DNA of 64,000 bases from NCBI RefSeq assembly GCF_023156585.1, contig NZ_JALNMI010000001.1, positions 496,001-560,000 on the forward strand. The letters run 5' to 3'. The position numbers and the translations under genes are program-made. This DNA is from Subsaxibacter sp. CAU 1640 (GTDB lineage: Bacteria; Bacteroidota; Bacteroidia; Flavobacteriales; Flavobacteriaceae). The number at the start of each line of letters is the position of its first letter. Position 1 is the first letter of the stretch. Of this stretch, positions 9,368-18,537 are shown one piece after another. The notes under the pieces were generated by a model, which saw nothing but the letters and a program-made list of their open reading frames with translations, was not told the origin of the DNA and did no database searches.

Positions 9368-9376
9368 TGTTTTATT

Positions 9377-9706
9377 TTAAAGAGAGAAGCTTTCTCCACA
9401 GCCACAAGTTCTATTGGCATTTGGATTGTTGAATACAAAACCAGAGCCATTCAAACCGCCTGAATACTCCAATGTAGTGCCAATCAAATACAAAAAGCTT
9501 TTTTTGTCTACGATAATCCTAACACCATTGTCTTCAAAAACCTTATCATCATCTTGTTGAGCATTGTCAAACTTCAAATCATAAGACAAGCCTGAACAAC
9601 CACCACTTTTTACGCCAACGCGCACAAAGTCTGTTGCAGAGTTAAAGCCATCCTCGCTCATAAGCTCAATGACTTTCTTTTTAGCTGTTTCAGAAACTTT
9701 AATCAT
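9377..9706 (-). CDS. sufA: A-type Fe-S carrier protein (SufA/IscA/ErpA family)
   Basis: A 109-residue A-type carrier, which receives clusters from SufBCD and delivers them to apoproteins. The three conserved cysteines are Cys37 (SGGCSGLSY) and Cys101/Cys103 (TCGCGES) near the C-terminus. It is the first gene of the suf operon, with a promoter-like box 31 bp upstream. The name sufA is given on operon position; by sequence alone the family members IscA, ErpA and SufA cannot be separated here. Confidence 0.93.
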   Translation of the reverse strand: MIKVSETAKKKVIELMSEDGFNSATDFVRVGVKSGGCSGLSYDLKFDNAQQDDDKVFEDNGVRIIVDKKSFLYLIGTTLEYSGGLNGSGFVFNNPNANRTCGCGESFSL

Positions 9707-9737
9707 TTATACTGTAAATTAGGTCTAAATAAGACTG

Positions 9738-9745
9738 CAAATATA
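9738..9745 (-). promoter_or_regulatory. -7 promoter box of the suf operon
   Basis: The reverse strand reads TATATTTG, a perfect TAnnTTTG box, giving a predicted leader of about 25 nt before sufA. A -33 TTG element is not obvious. No binding site for a known Fe-S regulator could be recognised. Confidence 0.6.
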
Positions 9746-9859
9746 CGATTTAAGTCCTGTTTTACCATAGAACCTAACATTATATTAGCAAATGGATTAA
9801 TAGGTTTTGCAAATACGAATTAAATACAGAAAGCTAGGGTTATTTATTTTGATAATTGG

Positions 9860-9867
9860 TAATTTTG
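9860..9867 (+). promoter_or_regulatory. -7 promoter box directly before thiL
   Basis: TAATTTTG matches the TAnnTTTG consensus and ends only 4 bp before the thiL ATG. If it is the real -7 box the transcript would be leaderless or nearly so. Confidence 0.4.
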
Positions 9868-9871
9868 CAGA

Positions 9872-10918
9872 ATGATAGAAGATAAAAATCCACAGCGAAC
9901 CTCTATAAGTGAATTGGGCGAATTTGGCCTCATAGATCACCTCACCAAAAATTTTGAAATCAAACAGAAAACCACCATCAAAGGAATAGGCGACGATGCA
10001 GCTGTTTTGGATTTTAAATCGAAAAAAATTGTGGTCACCACTGACCTTTTGATAGAGCAGGTACACTTTGATTTGAGCTATATGCCTTTAAAACATTTAG
10101 GGTATAAAGCCATTATGGTCAATCTGTCGGATGTATATGCAATGAACGCCAAGGCCACACAGGTAACTGTTTCTATAGCTGTTTCCAATCGTTTTCCATT
10201 AGAAGCTTTGGAAGAACTATATGCTGGCATTGAAACTGCTGCCAAAATCTATGAAGTTGATGTGATAGGAGGAGATACCACATCGTCAACCACAGGATTG
10301 ATTATTTCTGTAACAGCTATTGGCCAAGCTGATGAAAGTGACATTGTTTATAGAAATGGCGCAAAACCCAATGATTTATTGGTGGTAACAGGAGATTTGG
10401 GCGCCGCTTATATGGGATTGCAGATTTTGGAAAGGGAAAAAGAGGTTTTTAAGGTAAATCCAAACAATCAACCAGATTTGGATATGTATACTTACATTAT
10501 TGAGCGCCAACTAAAACCTGAAGCGCGAAAAGATATTGTGAATCTTTTGGAGGCATTGAAAATAAAACCAACGTCTATGATTGATATCAGTGATGGATTG
10601 TCTTCTGAAGTGATTCATTTGTGCAAGCAAAGCAAAGTAGGTGTCGAGCTTTATGAGAATAAAATTCCTTTGGACCCTCAAGTAATCTCTACCTGTGAGG
10701 AGTTTAATATTGATAGTACTACAATAGCGTTAAATGGTGGTGAAGATTATGAATTGTTGATGACTATATCACAAGAAGATTATCCGAAAATTAAAGGGAA
10801 CCCAAACTTAACCGTAATTGGATATATGACAGATAAAGAAAACGGTATGAATCTGGTGACTAGAGCAGAAACACTCATTCCATTAATAGCAAAAGGCTGG
10901 AATTCCTTTAATGCTTAA
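9872..10918 (+). CDS. thiL: Thiamine-monophosphate kinase ThiL
   Basis: ThiL phosphorylates thiamine monophosphate to the cofactor thiamine diphosphate in the cytosol. The 348-residue protein shows the PurM-like fold motifs GIGDDAAVLDF near residue 39, TTDLLIEQVHFDLSYMP near 55, GGDTTSS near 133, MIDISDGLSSE near 237 and GGEDYELLM near 290. The start is supported by the conserved beginning with GEFGLIDHLTKNF shortly after it. Divergent from the suf operon; its 3' end overlaps the convergent small Cys-rich gene by 11 bp. Confidence 0.97.
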   Translation: MIEDKNPQRTSISELGEFGLIDHLTKNFEIKQKTTIKGIGDDAAVLDFKSKKIVVTTDLLIEQVHFDLSYMPLKHLGYKAIMVNLSDVYAMNAKATQVTVSIAVSNRFPLEALEELYAGIETAAKIYEVDVIGGDTTSSTTGLIISVTAIGQADESDIVYRNGAKPNDLLVVTGDLGAAYMGLQILEREKEVFKVNPNNQPDLDMYTYIIERQLKPEARKDIVNLLEALKIKPTSMIDISDGLSSEVIHLCKQSKVGVELYENKIPLDPQVISTCEEFNIDSTTIALNGGEDYELLMTISQEDYPKIKGNPNLTVIGYMTDKENGMNLVTRAETLIPLIAKGWNSFNA

Positions 10919-11141
10919 AAACCAATAGACCTTCTAACTTTTTAGATTTTCTTTTTTCGTGAATACGCTCAAGAACTGAATTGATTTCTTTATATTTTGG
11001 GGTTAGAGGAGTTAGCTCGCCTTTGCCGTTGGTTGTCATTTCAACATTACAATGAGTACACTTGTATTCATTGACATAATACGTTACCTTTTTAGAAATT
11101 ACATACTGGTGCCCAAATACTGAACAATAAATGCTTTTCAC
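10908..11141 (-). CDS. Small Cys-rich (zinc-ribbon-like) protein, paralogue 1
   Basis: A 77-residue protein of unknown function. An N-terminal YCSVFGHQY segment gives Cys6 and His11, followed by CTHC (Cys28, Cys31), so four possible metal ligands are present in a zinc-ribbon-like spacing. A basic C-terminal helix follows (YKEINSVLERIHEKRKSKK). The next gene upstream encodes a clear paralogue with the same plan. The last 11 bp overlap the end of thiL on the other strand. It recalls small DUF1660-type proteins, but the match is not certain; it may bind nucleic acid. Confidence 0.75.
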   Translation of the reverse strand: MKSIYCSVFGHQYVISKKVTYYVNEYKCTHCNVEMTTNGKGELTPLTPKYKEINSVLERIHEKRKSKKLEGLLVFKH

Positions 11142-11196
11142 TGGTCTATTAATTTTAGTTACTATTTAAGAGGATGCTTAAATATAACAAAATCAA

Positions 11197-11481
11197 TCAA
11201 TAACCTACAGCATTGCTCAAATATATCGATGAAGTGAATGTTTTTTGCTGCAAACGCATTTTTCGGCGCATATAAATATCTTCCAAAACAGCATTGATTT
11301 CTCTAAATTTAGGAGTTAACTCAATTAGGTTTCCATTGCCGTTTGTGGTTAATTGTCGCTTGCAACACTTGCACGTATATTCTTTTACATGGCGTGTAAC
11401 TTTTTTAGAAACTTCGTATTGATGTCCAAAAAGACTGCAATATAGTTTCAAAGGGGCTGAAGTAGATTGCGATTTACTCAT
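11197..11481 (-). CDS. Small Cys-rich (zinc-ribbon-like) protein, paralogue 2
   Basis: A 94-residue protein that aligns with the downstream 77-residue gene along its whole core: YCSLFGHQYEVSKKVT, then a CKCC cluster (Cys37, Cys39, Cys40), then a helix with the shared pattern LTPKFREINAVLEDIYMRRK. It has an extra Ser/Thr-rich N-terminus and a short C-terminal tail. The two genes lie in tandem with 55 bp between them and look like a local duplication. A TAGTTTTG box on the reverse strand at 11502-11509 could be the promoter. Function unknown. Confidence 0.75.
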   Translation of the reverse strand: MSKSQSTSAPLKLYCSLFGHQYEVSKKVTRHVKEYTCKCCKRQLTTNGNGNLIELTPKFREINAVLEDIYMRRKMRLQQKTFTSSIYLSNAVGY

Positions 11482-11541
11482 GGTGCATTGGTTAATAGTC
11501 TCAAAACTAATAAAATAATCAAACCAATGCGTTAAATGGAA

Positions 11542-12318
11542 TTATTTTTCGATGAAATGAATTAATTTGTAAGATAATTCTTTTTTATTTTCAATATGGC
11601 TCATATGTCCATCGGAAAACTGTACTATTTCGATAGTGTTTGACGACATTTGATCAATCACAGTTTTATAGTCCAAAACAGGATCCTTTTCTCCTATAAC
11701 AATCATTTTTTTATATGATACCGTAGAAAACAGTCCGCTTCTATCCTTACGTTCTTTCATGCCTTCAAGAGCCGCCACCACTCCTTGCACAGGCATTTTT
11801 AACGCTTCTTTCTTAACCTCATCAATTTTTTTTGAAAACTTCTTTCGGTTATCTTCAGCGAATAGGTTTGCAACAGACATACTGATAAAAGTCCCTGGAT
11901 TTTGCTTTACAGCCTTAATAGCCCTATCTCTATTTAACTTTCGTTCTTCCGAATCTGCTGCAGCCGTAGAATTCATCAAACAGAGACCATTTATTTTTTC
12001 GGGATAGAGTTCAGCGAACGCCAATGCCACATATCCACCCATAGAATGGCCAATTAAAAGTGCTTCATCAATCTCAAGATGCTCGAGAACTCGATTAACA
12101 CATTCCGCCATTAATTCCATTGAATGCACGTAACCTATGCAACCTGTTTGACCGTGGCCCAACAAGTCAATGGTAATAATTCTATTTTTTTTTGAAAATA
12201 TTGGAATGAAATTATCCCACATTGTAGAATTTTCAAGAAAGCCATGGAGTAATACAACAGCTTTACCGAAGCCGTAATCCTCGAAATGTATCTCCGTTTC
12301 CTTAAAATTGAGTGTCAT
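11542..12318 (-). CDS. Alpha/beta-fold hydrolase
   Basis: A 258-residue soluble alpha/beta hydrolase. The oxyanion-region motif LLHGFLEN is near residue 23, the nucleophile elbow GHSMGG puts the catalytic serine at about residue 92, and the C-terminal SDGHMSHIE supplies the likely catalytic histidine near 242. No signal peptide, so it acts in the cytosol. Substrate cannot be inferred; esterases, BioH-like and menaquinone-pathway enzymes share this plan. Its start overlaps the aminopeptidase stop by 4 bp (ATGA), so the two genes are translationally coupled. Confidence 0.9.
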   Translation of the reverse strand: MTLNFKETEIHFEDYGFGKAVVLLHGFLENSTMWDNFIPIFSKKNRIITIDLLGHGQTGCIGYVHSMELMAECVNRVLEHLEIDEALLIGHSMGGYVALAFAELYPEKINGLCLMNSTAAADSEERKLNRDRAIKAVKQNPGTFISMSVANLFAEDNRKKFSKKIDEVKKEALKMPVQGVVAALEGMKERKDRSGLFSTVSYKKMIVIGEKDPVLDYKTVIDQMSSNTIEIVQFSDGHMSHIENKKELSYKLIHFIEK

Positions 12319-13628
12319 TTTTTGTTCATCAAACTTTCAATCTCTTCTGCTTCAATCGGAATATTTCTCATCAAATTAAAAGGTTCGCCCTTCTTTTGAA
12401 TCACCACATCATCTTCCAATCGGATTCCAAAACCTTCCTCCGGAATATAAATACCAGGTTCTACAGTAAATACCATATTTGCTTGCATAGGTTCCGTTAA
12501 AATCCCATAATCGTGAGTATCCAACCCTATATTGTGACTTGTACCATGCATAAAATATTTTTTATAGGCAGGCCAATCCTTGTCTTCGTTTTTCACATCT
12601 GCCTTGTCAAGTAATTTTAAATTTAACAATTCCGAAGTCATAAGCTTACCTACTTCAATGTGGTAATCAGCCCAAAGTGTTCCTGGAACCAACATTTTTG
12701 TAGCTTCATCTTTCACTCTGTTTACGGCATTATAAACCTCCTTTTGACGTTTGGTAAATGTTCCGGAAACAGGAATTGTTCTTGTCATATCGCTTGAATA
12801 ATTGGCGTATTCCGCTCCCACATCTAACAAGATTAAGTCTCCTTTTTTACATTGCTGATTGTTTTGGATATAATGGAGCACATTGGCATTATTGCCAGAA
12901 GCTACAATTGGTGTGTACGCAAATCCTTTTGAACGATTACGCAAAAACTCGTGCATCAATTCTGCCTCTATTTCATATTCCCAAACACCTGGTTTTACAT
13001 AATTGAGCAATCTTCTAAAACCTTTTTCAGTGATATCACAGGCTTGCTGCATCAAATCCAACTCAATTTTATCTTTTACGGAACGTAACCTTTGAAGAAT
13101 AGGATTGCTTTTGGCGACACTATGCGCTGGATATTTATCATTCAACCATTTTGTAAAACGATCTTCCCGCGTTTCGGTTTCTACATTGGCGCGATAATGC
13201 TCATTGGTATTAATATAGACAGTATCACATTGAGTCATTAATTCAAATATGATTTTTTCCATATCTTTCAACCAATAAACAGTCTTGATACCTGAAGTTT
13301 CAAAAGCAGCCTCTTTGGTCAGCTTTTCACCTTCCCACACAGCAATATGGTCATTTGTTTCCTTCAGAAATAATATTTCACGATGCTTTTCTTTTGGACA
13401 ATCAGGAAACAGTACCAAAATACTTTCTTCCTGGTCAACACCACTTAAATAGAAAATATCTCTATGTTGCTGAAAAGGCATCGTACTGTCTGCACTAATC
13501 GGATAAATGTCATTGGAGTTGAAAAACGCAATACTATTAGGCTTCATTTGAGCGGTGAAATTTTTGCGGTTTTTTATGAAAAGCTGGTTCTTGATTGGAT
13601 GATATTTCATTTTATATCTTTTTGACAT
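12315..13628 (-). CDS. pepP: Xaa-Pro aminopeptidase (M24B family)
   Basis: A 437-residue M24B metallopeptidase that removes an N-terminal residue before proline. An N-terminal creatinase-like domain (about 1-180) precedes the pita-bread catalytic domain. Metal ligands are visible in LLDVGAEYANYSSDMTRT (the two Asp), HGTSHNIGLDTHD (His), FTVEPGIYIPE (Glu) and GIRLEDDVVI (Glu). An alternative ATG six codons in (MKYHPIKNQ) would give a slightly shorter protein. No signal peptide, thus cytosolic. Overlaps the next gene by 4 bp. Confidence 0.93.
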   Translation of the reverse strand: MSKRYKMKYHPIKNQLFIKNRKNFTAQMKPNSIAFFNSNDIYPISADSTMPFQQHRDIFYLSGVDQEESILVLFPDCPKEKHREILFLKETNDHIAVWEGEKLTKEAAFETSGIKTVYWLKDMEKIIFELMTQCDTVYINTNEHYRANVETETREDRFTKWLNDKYPAHSVAKSNPILQRLRSVKDKIELDLMQQACDITEKGFRRLLNYVKPGVWEYEIEAELMHEFLRNRSKGFAYTPIVASGNNANVLHYIQNNQQCKKGDLILLDVGAEYANYSSDMTRTIPVSGTFTKRQKEVYNAVNRVKDEATKMLVPGTLWADYHIEVGKLMTSELLNLKLLDKADVKNEDKDWPAYKKYFMHGTSHNIGLDTHDYGILTEPMQANMVFTVEPGIYIPEEGFGIRLEDDVVIQKKGEPFNLMRNIPIEAEEIESLMNKK

Positions 13629-13764
13629 TCTAATTTGAAATTCTAAATTTCACAATATTTTATGAGATAATTGAGTTTATAAAGGTAATAACTTTAAATT
13701 GTTTGGTTTCATCGTCATTTATCGTTTATTTTACAACCTCAAAAAATTGAATAAAACATACAAA

Positions 13765-15531
13765 ATGCGAAAGATTACATTTAAAAAGAAATTATTTACA
13801 ACCCTTTGCTCATTGTTTGTTGGTCTTATCTTCTGCTCTGCCCAAGAAATGATGTATGAGATCCCGTTGAGCAATCAAGTTTCTAATTCTAACCAAATTG
13901 TCGAAGGTAAAGTTATCTCAAAAAACTCGTTTTGGGATCTTAATCACCAAAATATTTACACTGTGAATATCGTGGAAGTATATAAAGTGTTTAAAGGCCA
14001 AGCCCTTACAACACTCCAAATTATTACAGAAGGAGGTGTGGTTGATATGACTGCCCAAATAACCACTTTAAGTTTGGAACTGGCAGTTGGAGACATAGGA
14101 GTTTTTATGCTTCATGATTCCAATGTTCGTTTTTATGATGACATCACATTTTCAAATAAATTTGAATCTTACAGTGCCATTCAAGGATTCTACAAATATG
14201 ATCTACAAGAAAATCGCGTTTCGAATCCCTATTTAAGTGTTGATGGTATCGGTGATAATTTCTATCCAAAGGTGACAAGTCAAACCCAATCGGATTTTAT
14301 TGTAATGAGTTCATTCGATATTGATAACCATATTAGGAATCACTCATTTAATCGATTGGGTGGTTTGGTCATTACAGATTTCAGTCCAAGTTCGATAACT
14401 GGAGGGACCAGATCAATTTTGACAATTAATGGAGCTGGTTTTGGAGCCACTATGGGTAATGTATTGTTTAGAGATGCCAACAGTGGAGGATCAACATATT
14501 TTACGTCATTAGACTCTCAAATAATTAGTTGGTCCGACACCCAAATACTGGTTGAAGTGCCTAGCAGAGCTGGCACGGGCACTTTTAGAGTAGTCAATTC
14601 CGGCGGAGGATTTAATAACTCTGGCAACCCTGTTGTAATTCCTTATTCTGAAATAAACGTGACAACTTCAAGTGATATCGCATATCCAACACAACATGTT
14701 GACGACAATGGAAACGGCGGCTATACTTGGTCAATGAATGTAACCTTTTTTCTGAACAATGATGCCAATCAATCTTTTACTAGAGCTTTTGATACTTGGC
14801 GATGTGAAACTGGCATTAATTGGGATCTAGACCCTTCTTTTACAACTATCAACACTATTGCATTGGACAACACAAATATCATTCGATTTGATAATTCTAC
14901 TGAACTCCCTGCTGGGGTTTTAGGAAGAAACACCTCATATTTTAGCGGATGTTCTGGCGGAACCGAATGGTATATTTCAGAACTTGATATTGTTTTTGAT
15001 AGTGGCACCAATTGGCAATATGGACCTGGAGCTCCAACTTCATCACAGATCGATTTTGAAACCGTGGCAGTGCATGAATTAGGCCATGGACATCAATTAG
15101 CTCATGTAATTGACCCCAACGCTATTATGCATTACGCTGTAGGAAGCGGCGTGAGCAATAGAGTGTTATCTACAAATGATATCTTGGGGGGTAACGATGT
15201 ACAAGACAGAAGCACAACGACTCCAGTTTGTTTTAGAGGCCTTATGACGGATCATAGTTGTTCATTAGGAATTAATGAATCAGAGCTTCAAAACCTTGTA
15301 TCGATTTATCCAAACCCTGCTAAAAATGAAATTTTCATCAGAAATGATTATCATGTCTCAATAGACAAAATTGAAATGTATGATATAACGGGGAGAGTTG
15401 TGAAAGTTTCGAGATTAGAAAACTCAAACAGCCTTCACTCGTTAAATGTCAGTGAATTATCAAATGGTGTTTATTTGGTAAACATTGATATCGAAGGAAA
15501 AGTACTAACAAAGAAAATAGTAATTGAATAA
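13765..15531 (+). CDS. T9SS-exported metzincin-like metalloprotease with IPT/TIG domain
   Basis: A 588-residue exported protein. The start at 13765 opens a signal peptide (MRKITFKKKLFTTLCSLFVG..FCSAQ); the in-frame ATG 66 bp upstream is rejected. Domain order: N-terminal region to about 200; an IPT/TIG beta-sandwich with ITDFSPSSITGGTRSILTI; a matrixin-like catalytic domain with HELGHGHQLAH at 437-447 and Met-turn-like AIMHYAV; and a C-terminal T9SS type A sorting domain (IYPNPAKNEIFI to the end, about 510-588). Gln stands where metzincins usually have Gly in the zinc motif. It is probably secreted or surface-attached by gliding-type secretion and degrades extracellular protein. A terminator follows. 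Confidence 0.88.
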   Translation: MRKITFKKKLFTTLCSLFVGLIFCSAQEMMYEIPLSNQVSNSNQIVEGKVISKNSFWDLNHQNIYTVNIVEVYKVFKGQALTTLQIITEGGVVDMTAQITTLSLELAVGDIGVFMLHDSNVRFYDDITFSNKFESYSAIQGFYKYDLQENRVSNPYLSVDGIGDNFYPKVTSQTQSDFIVMSSFDIDNHIRNHSFNRLGGLVITDFSPSSITGGTRSILTINGAGFGATMGNVLFRDANSGGSTYFTSLDSQIISWSDTQILVEVPSRAGTGTFRVVNSGGGFNNSGNPVVIPYSEINVTTSSDIAYPTQHVDDNGNGGYTWSMNVTFFLNNDANQSFTRAFDTWRCETGINWDLDPSFTTINTIALDNTNIIRFDNSTELPAGVLGRNTSYFSGCSGGTEWYISELDIVFDSGTNWQYGPGAPTSSQIDFETVAVHELGHGHQLAHVIDPNAIMHYAVGSGVSNRVLSTNDILGGNDVQDRSTTTPVCFRGLMTDHSCSLGINESELQNLVSIYPNPAKNEIFIRNDYHVSIDKIEMYDITGRVVKVSRLENSNSLHSLNVSELSNGVYLVNIDIEGKVLTKKIVIE

Positions 15532-15550
15532 TTACTTCTGAAAATAAAAA

Positions 15551-15577
15551 AGAGCGCCAAACAGCGCTCTTTTTTTG
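15551..15577 (+). terminator. Intrinsic terminator after the T9SS metalloprotease gene
   Basis: Stem AGAGCGC (15551-15557) pairs with GCGCTCT (15564-15570) around a 6-nt loop and is followed by a T run. It lies 20 bp past the stop codon. Confidence 0.9.
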
Positions 15578-15649
15578 TTTAGAACTTTATTCAAAATTTT
15601 GTTTGCACCTGCATAATTGCTAATTTTCAGAATGTAAAAAACCATGCTC

Positions 15650-18493
15650 ATGAAGATTTCAAAATTAATAGTTTTTACTTTTTTGGTCCTATCATTCTAT
15701 TGCTACTCGCAACAACCACCAACACCAGCTTCAACCGTTGAAAATTCTTTAAAACAGAAGCAGACAATGACTCAAAACTCTCTCGTTAAAAATGTGGAGT
15801 TCAAAAATATTGGCCCAACTGTAATGAGTGGTCGTGTGACTGATTTGGCTGTCAATCCTGAAAATCCCACGGAATTTTATGTGGCCTATGCATCTGGTGG
15901 TTTGTGGCATACAACAAACAATGGTACATCCTTTACTCCAATACTCGACAATTCAGATACACAGAATATTGGAGACATTGCCGTCGACTGGAAAAACAAA
16001 ACCATTTGGGTTGGAACTGGAGAAAATAATTCATCCCGTTCTAGCTATGCCGGCATTGGAATCTTGAAATCTTCAGACAATGGCAAAACTTGGGAAAATG
16101 TAGGGCTTACTGATTCCCACCATATTGGTCGTATTCTTATAAACCCTAATAATCCAGATGAAGTCGTAGTAGGTGTCACTGGACATTTATATTCGCCTAA
16201 CAATCAACGTGGAATTTATAAAACCGTAGATGGTGGAAAAACTTGGATCCAAACGCTGTTTGCCGACACGATGAGTGGCATTATTGACCTTCAACATTCT
16301 CCAGACAATTTTAGCATCATGTTTGCCTCCTCATGGACAAAAGATAGAAAGGCGTGGAATTTTGATGGAAATGGAGACAATTCAGCCATCTACAAAAGCT
16401 TTGATGCTGGACAAACCTGGACCAAGGTCTCAACTGAAAAGAGTGGTTTTCCAACAGGAAATGGCGTTGGGAGAATCGGTTTGGCAATTTATGATGATGA
16501 GACTATCTATGCTATTCATGATAACCAATTTAGAAGACCAGAAGAACAAAAAAAGAGTGATTCAAATGTTTTGACAAAAGATGATTTCAAAACAATGTCT
16601 ATGGAAACTTTTTTGAAATTGGATGATAAAAGATTGAATGATTTTTTAAAAACGAATGATTTTCAGGAAAAATATCGTGCTGATAACGTCAAACAAATGG
16701 TGAGAAGTGGAAATGTAAAGCCAGTAGATTTAGCAAAATATCTTGAAGATGCCAATTCGATGTTGTTTGACACTCCAGTGATAGGCGCGGAAGTTTACAA
16801 GAGTATTGACGGCGGAACTACTTGGAAGAAAACCCATGACGGTTATTTGGATGGCTTATATTACAGTTATGGTTACTATTTTGGACATATTTATGTCTCT
16901 CCTAAAAACGCGGAGCATATTTATGTGTATGGTGTGCCTATTTTAAAGTCAAAAGATGGCGGTAAAACGTTTTCCTCTATGGATGCCGACAATGTTCATG
17001 CCGATCATCATACCCTATGGATAAATCCTGAAAACCCAAATCATTTAATCAATGGAAATGATGGTGGTGTGAATATCACATATGATGATGGTGAACATTG
17101 GATCAAAAACAATTCGCCTTCTGTTGGACAATTTTATGCTATTAATGTTGACAATGAAAAGCCTTATAACGTCTACGGAGGACTTCAAGACAATGGGGTT
17201 TGGGTTGGTCCTCATAATGCTTCGGAAGATGTTGGTTGGCATCAAAGCGGTCAATATCCATGGGAAGCGATTATGGGTGGTGATGGTATGCAGGTTCAGA
17301 TAGACAGTCGAAATTCAAACATAGTTTACACAGGGTTTCAGTTTGGTAATTACTTCAGGATCAATCGTGAAACCGACGAAACTACTTATATTCAACCGAA
17401 GCACGAATTAGGTGAAAATCCATATCGATTCAATTGGCAAACACCTATTCTGTTATCACCTCATAATCAGGATATTTTATATTTAGGTGGAAATAAATTA
17501 ATGCGTTCTATGAACCAAGGAACCGATTTTACAGCCATTAGCGATGATTTAACTAATGGCGGGAAAAAAGGAAATGTAGCCTATGGCACGCTCACGACCA
17601 TTAGCGAATCACCTTTTCAATTCGGATTGATTTATACTGGAAGTGATGATGGACTGATTTATGTTACAAAAGATGCTGGAGGCGCTTGGAAAAATGTTTC
17701 ATCAACTTTACCAAAAGATCTATGGGTGAGCAGAGTGATTGCGTCCAAACATAAAAAAGAAAGAGTCTATGCTGCACTCAATGGATACCGATGGGATGAT
17801 TTTTCGGTGTATTTATATGCAAGTGAAGATTATGGACAAACCTGGAAAAGCATAGCAAGTGGTATTCCCACTTCACCTGTAAACGTCATTAAAGAAGATC
17901 CAAAAAATGAGAACTTATTGTTTGTTGGCACAGACAATGGTGCTTATGTGTCGTTCGATAGAGGAGCGTCTTGGGAGGTATTCAGCAAAGGACTTCCGAA
18001 TGTGGCCTTCCATGATATCGTCATTCAGCCGGAAGCCAATGATCTACTTTTGGGAACACATGGCAGAAGCATCTATAAAACCAATATCGAAAATTTGCAA
18101 AAAATGACTTCAGAAGTGATGAAGTCTGCAATTACGTTGTTTCCTGTGGAAAGTGTACGTTTTTCAAATCGTTGGGGCAGTTCTTTCAATTCTTGGTCAG
18201 AGGTCTATACACCATCTGTTTCAATTCAATATTATTCGAATGGTTCAGGTCAAAAGACTATCAAAATTCTTTCAGAAAAGAATACGCTTCTCAACGAGTT
18301 AAAAGTTGAGGCCGACAAAGGTTTTAACACCTCATCTTACGATTTGTCAATAACCGAATCAGGAAAAAAAGCGCTTGAAAAAGAAAACACTAGCGTCGAA
18401 ATCAACAAATCGGGTAATGGATTGTACTATTTGCCAAAAGGTGTCTACACTATTCAAATTGATGACCAAAAAACAAAACTTGAGATAAAATAA
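15650..18493 (+). CDS. Secreted sortilin/VPS10-like beta-propeller protein (Asp-box repeats)
   Basis: A 947-residue exported protein, often annotated in Flavobacteria as glycosyl hydrolase or VPS10-domain protein. The start at MKISKLIVFTF gives a good signal peptide (cleavage near SYCYSQ|Q); an ATG two codons earlier is equally possible. At least eight Asp-box turns of the S-x-D-x-G-x-T-W type are spread over the chain (for example SSDNGKTWENVG, SFDAGQTWTKVS, SEDYGQTWKSIA, SFDRGASWEVFS), so most of it should fold as one or two beta-propellers. The C-terminal 150 residues are a separate beta domain without the T9SS pattern. No catalytic residues identified; enzyme activity is unproven. Confidence 0.85.
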   Translation: MKISKLIVFTFLVLSFYCYSQQPPTPASTVENSLKQKQTMTQNSLVKNVEFKNIGPTVMSGRVTDLAVNPENPTEFYVAYASGGLWHTTNNGTSFTPILDNSDTQNIGDIAVDWKNKTIWVGTGENNSSRSSYAGIGILKSSDNGKTWENVGLTDSHHIGRILINPNNPDEVVVGVTGHLYSPNNQRGIYKTVDGGKTWIQTLFADTMSGIIDLQHSPDNFSIMFASSWTKDRKAWNFDGNGDNSAIYKSFDAGQTWTKVSTEKSGFPTGNGVGRIGLAIYDDETIYAIHDNQFRRPEEQKKSDSNVLTKDDFKTMSMETFLKLDDKRLNDFLKTNDFQEKYRADNVKQMVRSGNVKPVDLAKYLEDANSMLFDTPVIGAEVYKSIDGGTTWKKTHDGYLDGLYYSYGYYFGHIYVSPKNAEHIYVYGVPILKSKDGGKTFSSMDADNVHADHHTLWINPENPNHLINGNDGGVNITYDDGEHWIKNNSPSVGQFYAINVDNEKPYNVYGGLQDNGVWVGPHNASEDVGWHQSGQYPWEAIMGGDGMQVQIDSRNSNIVYTGFQFGNYFRINRETDETTYIQPKHELGENPYRFNWQTPILLSPHNQDILYLGGNKLMRSMNQGTDFTAISDDLTNGGKKGNVAYGTLTTISESPFQFGLIYTGSDDGLIYVTKDAGGAWKNVSSTLPKDLWVSRVIASKHKKERVYAALNGYRWDDFSVYLYASEDYGQTWKSIASGIPTSPVNVIKEDPKNENLLFVGTDNGAYVSFDRGASWEVFSKGLPNVAFHDIVIQPEANDLLLGTHGRSIYKTNIENLQKMTSEVMKSAITLFPVESVRFSNRWGSSFNSWSEVYTPSVSIQYYSNGSGQKTIKILSEKNTLLNELKVEADKGFNTSSYDLSITESGKKALEKENTSVEINKSGNGLYYLPKGVYTIQIDDQKTKLEIK

Positions 18494-18537
18494 TAATTTT
18501 CGGTTTTCGAAGTTATACTGTTAAACTCCAAATCATT

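Noticed and set aside
9797-10066. 89-codon frame on the minus strand over the start of thiL
   Set aside because: It lies inside the thiL coding region, has no signature and reads as a shadow of it.
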